Assembly: GCA_025361995.1 (NCBI GenBank)
Contig: JANYIP010000147.1
Location: 1-5,076 of the forward strand
DNA from: Streptomycetales bacterium
GTDB lineage: Bacteria > Actinomycetota > Actinomycetes > Prado026
Direction: 5' to 3'
DNA: 5,076 nucleotides
Position 1 is the stretch's first letter. Every line of letters begins with the position of its first letter. The position numbers and the translations under genes were made by a program. Shown here one piece after another: positions 1 through 5,076 of this stretch. The notes beneath the pieces were generated by a model that did no database searches, was not told where the DNA came from, and saw only the letters and a list, made by a program, of their open reading frames with translations.

Positions 1-1230
1 CGTGTCGTACGAGTCGACGCGCACCACCGACAGCACCGGGCCGAAGATCTCGTCGGTGTAGATGCTCATGTCCGTGGTCACGTGGTCGAAGAGTGTCGGG
101 CCCAGCCAGTACCCGCCCGGCTCACCCGCCACCTGGACCTCCCGACCGTCGACCACGAGCGTGGCGCCCGACTCGACGCCGGCCTCGACGTACGAGGCGA
201 CCTTGTCGCGGTGCGCCTGGGTCACCAGCGGGCCCATGTCCGCGCCCTGGCGCCCGTCGCCGGTGGTCAGAGTCGCCACCCGCTCGGCGATCTTCGCGAC
301 GAGCTCGTCGGCGACCGGCTCGACGACGACCAGGGCCGAGATCGCCATGCAGCGCTCGCCCGCCGAACCGAAGCCCGCGTTGACGGCGGCGTCGGCAGCC
401 AGGTCGAGGTCGGCGTCGGGCAGCACGACCATGTGGTTCTTGGCGCCGCCGAGGGCCTGCACGCGCTTGCCGTGAGCGGTGCCCGTCTCGTACACGTAGC
501 GGGCGATCGGGGTCGACCCCACGAACGAGATGCTCTTGACGTCGGGGTGGACGAGGAGCCGGTCGACCGACTCCTTGTCGCCGTGGACCACGTTGAAGAC
601 GCCGGCCGGCAGACCGGCCTCGGCCCACAGCTCTGCGACGAGCATGATCGCCGAGGGGTCCTTCTCGCTGGGCTTGATGACGACCGTGTTGCCGGCCGCG
701 ATGGCGATCGGGAAGAACCACATCGGAACCATCGCCGGGAAGTTGAACGGCGAGATGATGCCGACGACGCCGAGCGGCTGACGGATGGAGTAGACGTCGA
801 CCTTGGTCGAGACGCCCTCGGAGAACCCGCCCTTGAGCAGGTGCGGGATGCCGCAGGCGAACTCGACGACCTCGAGGCCACGGGTGACCTCGCCGAGCGC
901 GTCGGACAGGACCTTGCCGTGCTCGTCCGTGATGAGCGCGGCCACGTCCTCCTTGCGCGCGTTGAGGAGCTCGCGGAAGGCGAAGAGGACCTGGGTGCGC
1001 CGGGCCAGTGACGAGGCACGCCACTCGGTGAAGGCGTCCTTGGCCGCGGCAACCGCCTCGTCGACGTCGGCGGCGGACGCGAAGTCCACGCGTCCGCTCA
1101 CCCGCCCGGTCGCTGGGTCGTACACGTCGCCCTGCCGGGCTGCCACCCCACCGAACGGCTTGCCGCCGATCCAGTGCGTGATGTGCTTGAGGTCAGCGGA
1201 GCTGGTGCTGGCGGCGGGCGAGTTCGTCAT
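1..1230 (-). CDS. mmsA: CoA-acylating methylmalonate/malonate-semialdehyde dehydrogenase, C-terminus cut by window edge
   Basis: This cytosolic enzyme oxidises (methyl)malonate semialdehyde with NAD+ and CoA, releasing CO2 and giving propionyl-CoA or acetyl-CoA. It serves valine, beta-alanine and inositol breakdown. Reading leftwards from the ATG at 1230, 410 codons are open to the window edge; the family is about 500 residues, so roughly 90 are missing. Visible landmarks are the N-terminal HWIGG (19-23), FNFPAMVP with the oxyanion-hole Asn163, SFVGS of the NAD-binding fold (235-239), ALGGAKNH (259-266), GERC with the catalytic Cys294, and DEIFGPVL with Glu394. ALGGAKNH lacks the general-base Glu of hydrolysing aldehyde dehydrogenases, which is typical of the CoA-acylating family. 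Arg117 and Arg293 match the two arginines that I recall hold the substrate carboxylate in Bacillus IolA. The ATG fits the family N-terminus but has no clear ribosome binding site. The gene lies 77 bp downstream of the FAD oxidoreductase on the same strand, so a role in amine or beta-alanine breakdown is likely (inference). Confidence 0.94.
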   Translation of the reverse strand, partial: MTNSPAASTSSADLKHITHWIGGKPFGGVAARQGDVYDPATGRVSGRVDFASAADVDEAVAAAKDAFTEWRASSLARRTQVLFAFRELLNARKEDVAALITDEHGKVLSDALGEVTRGLEVVEFACGIPHLLKGGFSEGVSTKVDVYSIRQPLGVVGIISPFNFPAMVPMWFFPIAIAAGNTVVIKPSEKDPSAIMLVAELWAEAGLPAGVFNVVHGDKESVDRLLVHPDVKSISFVGSTPIARYVYETGTAHGKRVQALGGAKNHMVVLPDADLDLAADAAVNAGFGSAGERCMAISALVVVEPVADELVAKIAERVATLTTGDGRQGADMGPLVTQAHRDKVASYVEAGVESGATLVVDGREVQVAGEPGGYWLGPTLFDHVTTDMSIYTDEIFGPVLSVVRVDSYDT

Positions 1231-1307
1231 GTGCTGAGTCTGCTGGATCGGCTGGCGGACTTCCAGCGCCAACCTGGCGACCTCAGCCTCCCGGGGCTTA
1301 CAGGGTG
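1231..1307 (-). other. Intergenic leader between FAD oxidoreductase and mmsA
   Basis: This 77-bp stretch is the only non-coding gap between genes in the window. Two small inverted repeats are visible: GCTGG/CCAGC at 1251-1255 and 1263-1267 (7-nt loop), and CGCCA/TGGCG at 1267-1271 and 1275-1279 (3-nt loop). They share base 1267. Neither is followed by a T-run on the minus strand, so neither looks like an intrinsic terminator. A GGGAGG is present near 1286-1291 but lies about 55 nt before the mmsA ATG, too far to serve it. I see no convincing -35/-10 pair. Transcription probably continues from the upstream genes into mmsA. Confidence 0.4.
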
Positions 1308-2747
1308 TCAGGAGTCGAAGCCGAGTCCCAGGCGGTCCAGGGTACGCAGCCAGAGGTCGCGGCGCCCGTCCCGGGCGTCGGCGCGGGCAATCGAGCGCCG
1401 GGTCATCTCGATGCCGGCCCAGCGCAGCGGCTCCGGCGGGAAGGGGAGAGGCTTGCTGCGGACCAGCGACGTCGAGCTGCCCACGCTGCGCCGGTCGTCG
1501 AGCAGGTCCAGCATCATGGCCGCACCGAAACGCGTCGCGCCCACGCCCAGCCCGGTGTAGCCCGCGACGTACGCCAAGCGACCTTCGTGCGCGGTCCCCC
1601 AGAAGGCGCAGAACCGGCTGCAGGTGTCGATGGCGCCGCCCCAAGCGTGACTGAACCGCAGCCCTTCGAGCTGCGGGAACGTGGCGAAGAAGTGGTCGGC
1701 CAGCCGCAGGAAGGTCTCGGGCCGCTGTTCGAGGTCAGCCGACAGCCCGTTGCCGTAGCGGTAGATCGCGTCGTAGCCGCCCCACAAGATCCGGTCGTCG
1801 GCGGTCAGCCGGTAGTAGTGGAACTGGTTGGACGCGTCGCCGATCCCCTGCCGGCCCTGCCACCCGATCGACGCCCGCTGCGACGGGGACAGCGGCTCGG
1901 TGACCAGGACGTAGTCCCACACGGGGACGACGTAGTTGCGGATCCGGCGCAGCGGTGAGCGGTGCACCCCGGCGGCCAGTGCAACCTTGGGCGCACGGAC
2001 GGAGCCGTACGGAGTGCGTACCAGCAGTCCCGCCCCGGCCGGCTCGATCGCGACGACCGGGCTCCGCTCGTGGATGCGCACTCCCAGACGCAGGCAGATG
2101 TCGTACAGGCTCCGGCCGAGCTTGCCCGGGTGGACCAGCGCGACACCGTCGCGGTCTCGCAGTCCTGCCTGGTACAGCGGCGAGGCGACCTCGGCCTGGA
2201 TCGCGTCACGGTCGAGGAACTCCAGCCGCAGCCCGTGCTCGGCGGCGACCTCCGGCTCGCGGCGCAGGTCTTCGACCTGCCACGGTTCGACAGCGACGCT
2301 GAGGTCGCCGGTCCGTTCGAACTGGGCGTCGGCGCCGTAGCGCAGGAGTGTCGCCTCGATCCCGTCGAGGTTCTCCCGGCCGAGCCGGTCCAGCAGTGCA
2401 AGCTCGTCGGGGAAGCGCTCCAGCCCGTTACGGAACCCATGGGTGAGGCTGGCCGCACAGAAGCCGCCGTTGCGCCCGGACGCCGCCCAGCCGACAGTCC
2501 GCCCTTCGAGCAGGAGCACGTCCCGCGACGGGTCGGCCTCCTTGGCGAGCAGAGCCGTCCACAGCCCCGAGTACCCGCCACCGACCACCACGAGCGACGC
2601 CTCGGTGTCACCGACCAGCGAGGCCAACGGGTCGAGCGCCGGGAGGTCGTCGAGCCAGAAGGGCACGGACGAGGCGTCCGCCACGGAAGCCAGCAGCGCG
2701 GGATCCGGCGCGAGTGCCCTGCGAGCGCCGGAGTAGGGACCGGTCAT
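1308..2747 (-). CDS. FAD-dependent oxidoreductase, DAO superfamily (PuuB-like amine oxidoreductase)
   Basis: This is a 479-residue cytosolic flavoenzyme with no signal peptide and no membrane segment. Members of this superfamily oxidise C-N bonds of amines or amino acids and pass electrons to O2 or another acceptor; the close relative PuuB oxidises gamma-glutamylputrescine. After an N-terminal extension of about 50 residues comes the dinucleotide-binding strand with GGGYSG (56-61) and the ribose-binding acidic residue Glu81 in LLLEG. A GWAASGRNGGF block (86-96), characteristic of the family, follows. HPGKLGRSL (206-214) and the C-terminal YVAGYTGLGVGATRFGA (393-409), the second FAD contact, complete the fold. 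A tail of about 60 residues follows, rich in Pro and Arg. The ATG overlaps the potC stop as ATGA, which fixes the start and implies translational coupling. The reading frame stays open far upstream through potC, but that part is a same-strand shadow. The position between polyamine permeases and an aldehyde dehydrogenase supports an amine substrate. Exact substrate is unknown; glycine-oxidase-like or other amine activities are possible. Confidence 0.9.
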   Translation of the reverse strand: MTGPYSGARRALAPDPALLASVADASSVPFWLDDLPALDPLASLVGDTEASLVVVGGGYSGLWTALLAKEADPSRDVLLLEGRTVGWAASGRNGGFCAASLTHGFRNGLERFPDELALLDRLGRENLDGIEATLLRYGADAQFERTGDLSVAVEPWQVEDLRREPEVAAEHGLRLEFLDRDAIQAEVASPLYQAGLRDRDGVALVHPGKLGRSLYDICLRLGVRIHERSPVVAIEPAGAGLLVRTPYGSVRAPKVALAAGVHRSPLRRIRNYVVPVWDYVLVTEPLSPSQRASIGWQGRQGIGDASNQFHYYRLTADDRILWGGYDAIYRYGNGLSADLEQRPETFLRLADHFFATFPQLEGLRFSHAWGGAIDTCSRFCAFWGTAHEGRLAYVAGYTGLGVGATRFGAAMMLDLLDDRRSVGSSTSLVRSKPLPFPPEPLRWAGIEMTRRSIARADARDGRRDLWLRTLDRLGLGFDS

Positions 2748-3607
2748 GTCGTGACGCGTCTGCGCCCCGCGAATCGACCGGCAACGACGAAGAGCAGCGC
2801 GAGGAAGAACATGGCAGAGCCCACGACGTTGGCCTGGGCCGGGAGGCCACGCAGGTTCTCGCCGTACACCCACAGCGGGAAGGTCTGCGCCTGCCCGGCG
2901 TTGAAGGCCGTCACGATGTAGTCGTCGAACGACAGTGAGAACGCCAGCAGCGCGGCTGCCACGATCCCCGGCAGTACCAACGGGAAGGTGATCTTGAGGA
3001 ACGTCGTCCGCTCGTCGGCGTAGAGGTCCATCGCCGCTTCTTCCAACCGCGAGTCCAGCCCGGCGATCCGCGCCTTCACCGTGACGACGACGAAGGACAG
3101 GCAGAACATGACGTGCGCGATCGTGATCGTCCAGAAGCCCTGCGGGATGAACGTCAGGTTCACGAACAGGGTCAGCAGCGACGACCCCATCACGACCTCC
3201 GGCGTGGCCATAGGCAAGAAGATCAGGAGGTTGGCGGACGACCGGCCGGCGAACCGGTAGCGGCTCAGCGAGAACGCGACCAAGGTCCCGAGGATCGTCG
3301 ACAGGATGGTGGCGAGAATGCCGATCTTGAACGACAGCCCGAGCGGCCCACACAGGCCGCTGGAGCAGACCGATGTCCACGGCTTGAGCGAGAACCCGTG
3401 CCAGGTGTAGTTGTCCTTGCCGATCTGCCGGTTGAACGAGAACTGCACCACCACGAAGATCGGCAGGAACATGTAGAGCAGGACCAGGCCGGCGACGATC
3501 TGTACGACATGGCGCCGCACCCAGTTGACCGGACCGCCCGGACGACGCGTCGTCTTCGGTGCCGGTGCGGCGGCGCGCGAGGCGACCGGAGGAGCCGTGG
3601 TGGCCAT
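2744..3607 (-). CDS. potC: Polyamine-type ABC transporter, inner-membrane permease PotC
   Basis: This 287-residue protein is the second membrane subunit of a spermidine/putrescine-type ABC importer, pairing with PotB and driven by PotA. A cytoplasmic N-terminus of about 33 residues, rich in Ala, Pro and Arg, precedes the first membrane helix (about 36-55). Further hydrophobic segments lie near 91-114, 126-150, 157-178, 209-227 and 262-280. The ATPase-contact (EAA) loop begins at Glu190 (EAAMDLYADE) and ends in TFPLVLPGI (207-215). The usual glycine of this loop is Tyr196. The SFDDYIVTAF block (226-235) is typical of PotC. Two cysteines, Cys81 and Cys86, lie in the predicted outside loop after helix 1. 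The ATG shares one base with the potB stop (TGATG), and a GAGGAG ribosome binding site sits 8 nt upstream, so the start is secure. The specificity of such importers is set by the binding protein, which is not in the window, so another small cation is possible. Confidence 0.93.
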   Translation of the reverse strand: MATTAPPVASRAAAPAPKTTRRPGGPVNWVRRHVVQIVAGLVLLYMFLPIFVVVQFSFNRQIGKDNYTWHGFSLKPWTSVCSSGLCGPLGLSFKIGILATILSTILGTLVAFSLSRYRFAGRSSANLLIFLPMATPEVVMGSSLLTLFVNLTFIPQGFWTITIAHVMFCLSFVVVTVKARIAGLDSRLEEAAMDLYADERTTFLKITFPLVLPGIVAAALLAFSLSFDDYIVTAFNAGQAQTFPLWVYGENLRGLPAQANVVGSAMFFLALLFVVAGRFAGRRRVTT

Positions 3608-4548
3608 CAGACCAGCTCCTCGGTGCCGGACCGGCGGACGTAGATGCTGACGAGCAGGACGATCGTCGCCATCAGTGTGACCGACAGCGCAGCCGCCGTC
3701 GGGTAGTCCTGCTGATCGAGGAACGTCGAGTCGATGGAGTTGCCGATCATCGCCTCACCCGCCCTCCCCAGCAGCGACTGGTTGATGAAGTCACCCGCGG
3801 CCGGGATGAAGGTGAGCAGCGTCCCGGCCACCACGCCCGGCAGGGACAGCGGGAAGGTGACCTTCCGGAAGGCGGTGAACGGCGCGCAGTAGAGGTCGCC
3901 AGCCGCCTCGATCAACCGGGGGTCCACCCGCTCCAGCGAGGCGTACAGAGGCAGCGTCATGAACGGCAGGAAGTTGTACGTCAAGCCGGTGATCGTCGCC
4001 AGCGGGGTCGCGAGCACCCGGTTGCCCGTGGTGAGCCCGACCGCCGTCAGGAGCGTGTTGATGTGCGTGGTGTTGAGGAACGACACGATCACGCTGTCGT
4101 CGGCGAGGAGCGTCTTCCACGCGAAAGTACGGATCAGGAAGCTCGTGAAGAACGGCGCGATCACCAGGATGAGCAGTGCGTTCTTCCACTTGCCCGAGCG
4201 GAACGCGATCGCGTACGCGAGGGGGTAGCCGATGGCCAGGGCGAAGAGGGTGGCGATCCCGGCGTACACGAAGGAACGGGCGAACTCGCCTTTGTAGAAG
4301 TTCAGGGCATCGCTGTACGTCGCGAAGTGGAAGGTGAGCTGGTACCCGTCGGTCTGGCTGCCGGTCTGCAACGACGTGGACACCAGGAAGATCATCGGGA
4401 CGACGAAGAAGATGACCAGCCAGAGCATGCCCGGAGCCAGCAGCAGGTACGGGGTCCGGCGACTGCGCAGCCGGCCGTGCTTCGGCGCACTTTGCGGCCC
4501 GTGAGGCTCGCTCTCCAGTGCGGCGGAGAGCGCGGCGCCTCCCGACAC
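3607..4548 (-). CDS. potB: Polyamine-type ABC transporter, inner-membrane permease PotB
   Basis: This 313-residue protein is the first membrane subunit of the importer. The N-terminal 32 residues are polar and end in a basic patch (RLRSRR, 26-31), which should stay in the cytoplasm. Hydrophobic helices follow at about 34-58, 93-116, 123-140, 178-202, 236-250 and 284-304. The EAA loop reads EAAGDLY from Glu214, with Tyr220 at the usual glycine position, and closes with TFPLSLPGV (231-239). GDFINQSLLG (252-261) is a characteristic PotB block. The start is GTG at 4548, directly after the potA stop and in the same frame; the only later ATG (residue 41) would destroy the first membrane helix, so GTG is preferred. 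A weak GGTGG lies about 8 nt upstream, and coupling to potA termination probably helps initiation. The stop overlaps the potC start by one base, consistent with equal amounts of the two permease halves. Confidence 0.93.
   Translation of the reverse strand: MSGGAALSAALESEPHGPQSAPKHGRLRSRRTPYLLLAPGMLWLVIFFVVPMIFLVSTSLQTGSQTDGYQLTFHFATYSDALNFYKGEFARSFVYAGIATLFALAIGYPLAYAIAFRSGKWKNALLILVIAPFFTSFLIRTFAWKTLLADDSVIVSFLNTTHINTLLTAVGLTTGNRVLATPLATITGLTYNFLPFMTLPLYASLERVDPRLIEAAGDLYCAPFTAFRKVTFPLSLPGVVAGTLLTFIPAAGDFINQSLLGRAGEAMIGNSIDSTFLDQQDYPTAAALSVTLMATIVLLVSIYVRRSGTEELV
3616..3621 (-). promoter_or_regulatory. Ribosome binding site of potC
   Basis: GAGGAG on the minus strand inside the last codons of potB, 8 nt before the potC ATG at 3607. 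It is the best Shine-Dalgarno match in the window and confirms the start that overlaps the potB stop by one base. Confidence 0.8.
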
Positions 4549-5076
4549 TCAGACCACCACCGGGTCGGGGGCGGCAGCCTCGTCGTCGATGACGGCGCCG
4601 GCGTCCGCCGCCTGCGTCGCGTCGAGCGCGAACGTGTGCGCAGGCGACCAGTGCAGGGCCACCGACTCGCCCGCGACGATGCGGAGGTCGCGACTCATGT
4701 TCTGCTCGAACACCACTACCTCCTGCCCCCACGGCAGTCGCACCTGGTACTGCGTGCTCACGCCGGTGAAGCTGGAGTCGGTCACGACGCCGATCAGCTC
4801 GTTGTTCCCAGGGACGGTCGCCGCGTCGGAGGCGAGCGAGATCTGGATCTTCTCCGGCCGTACCCCGACGTGGACCGCGGTCCCGTCGGCGTGCACCCGG
4901 CTCGGTGGGAGCGAGAGGCGGCGGCCACGGATCTCGACGATCACCTCGTCGGCGGACCGCTTGGTGACAGTGCCCGTCAGCAGGTTCGACTGCCCGAGGA
5001 AGTTGGCGACGAACGTGGTCATCGGGTTCTCGTAGAGGTCGGCCGGCGCACCCATCTGTTCGATCCGGCCGTGGTT
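4549..5076 (-). CDS. potA: Polyamine-type ABC transporter ATP-binding protein PotA, C-terminal part only
   Basis: This is the ATPase subunit that powers the PotB/PotC channel from the cytoplasmic side. Only the last 175 residues are inside the window; Walker A, Q-loop, signature and Walker B lie beyond 5076. The visible part begins with NHGRIEQMG, the strand that follows the H-loop in importer ATPases, then DLYENPMTTFVANFLGQSN (13-31), the usual end of the nucleotide-binding domain. The rest is the regulatory TOBE domain, including VGVRPEKIQIS (70-80), a hallmark of the PotA/MalK-like group, and LHWSPAHTFALD (141-152). A short acidic, Ala/Val-rich tail ends in DPVVV. The methionine at 5055 is internal, because the conserved sequence continues upstream of it to the window edge. 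It stops with TGA immediately before potB. The operon promoter and the substrate-binding protein gene are expected upstream, outside the window. Confidence 0.93.
   Translation of the reverse strand, partial: NHGRIEQMGAPADLYENPMTTFVANFLGQSNLLTGTVTKRSADEVIVEIRGRRLSLPPSRVHADGTAVHVGVRPEKIQISLASDAATVPGNNELIGVVTDSSFTGVSTQYQVRLPWGQEVVVFEQNMSRDLRIVAGESVALHWSPAHTFALDATQAADAGAVIDDEAAAPDPVVV

Noticed and set aside
82..1011. Long plus-strand open frame opposite mmsA (309 codons)
   Set aside because: The translation is rich in Arg, Asp, Gly and Val and matches no family. It lies antisense to a clear mmsA and is explained by high GC at third codon positions.
1251..1279. Rho-independent terminator after the FAD oxidoreductase
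   Set aside because: The stems are only 5 bp and no T-run follows on the minus strand.
1308..2747. Firm assignment of the flavoenzyme as gamma-glutamylputrescine oxidase (puuB)
   Set aside because: The fold and context fit, but substrate residues cannot be judged by eye, the protein is longer than I recall for E. coli PuuB, and no PuuA or PuuD gene is visible in the window.
1962..2921. Long plus-strand open frame opposite the FAD oxidoreductase and potC (319 codons)
   Set aside because: It crosses the boundary of two well-supported opposite-strand genes, has no recognisable domain, and its composition is that of a codon-phase shadow.
2748..3380. In-frame extension of the FAD oxidoreductase by 211 codons upstream
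   Set aside because: It runs over potC in another frame, gives a low-complexity Arg/Ala/Gly-rich sequence, and the ATG at 2747 with its ATGA overlap and downstream FAD motif gives a normal family protein.
4549..5055. A complete small TOBE-domain protein starting at the ATG at 5055
   Set aside because: The conserved NHGRIEQ sequence of PotA continues upstream in frame to the window edge, so the Met is internal and the gene is simply cut by the window.

Overview
This window comes from a high-GC actinobacterium. Third codon positions are overwhelmingly G or C, genes are packed end to end, and the protein sequences look like those of Nocardioides/Streptomyces-type bacteria. The genus itself is inference. 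I see no RNA genes, mobile elements, CRISPR arrays or phage genes, and no part of the window has an obviously foreign composition.

All five genes lie on the minus strand, so transcription runs from right (5076) to left (1). In that order they are: the C-terminal part of a polyamine-type ABC transporter ATPase (potA, 4549-5076, N-terminus outside the window); the first permease (potB, 3607-4548); the second permease (potC, 2744-3607); a complete FAD-dependent amine/amino-acid oxidoreductase of the DAO superfamily, PuuB-like (1308-2747); and a CoA-acylating methylmalonate/malonate-semialdehyde dehydrogenase (mmsA, 1-1230, C-terminus outside the window). The first four genes are joined by zero-length or overlapping junctions: TGA directly followed by GTG, a 1-nt TGATG overlap, and a 4-nt ATGA overlap. 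They almost certainly form one translationally coupled operon. mmsA follows after a 77-bp gap, the only gap between genes in the window, and probably belongs to the same transcript.

Taken together, the genes suggest an uptake-and-breakdown cassette. PotA/B/C would import a polyamine, a periplasmic-type binding protein being expected just outside the window. The flavoenzyme would oxidise an amine to an aldehyde or imine. MmsA would convert a semialdehyde acid to acetyl-CoA or propionyl-CoA. The individual families are well known and this gene neighbourhood is of a kind known in actinobacteria, so I do not claim a new system. The open questions are which substrate the FAD enzyme uses and why a CoA-acylating dehydrogenase takes the place of an ordinary NAD-dependent aldehyde dehydrogenase.
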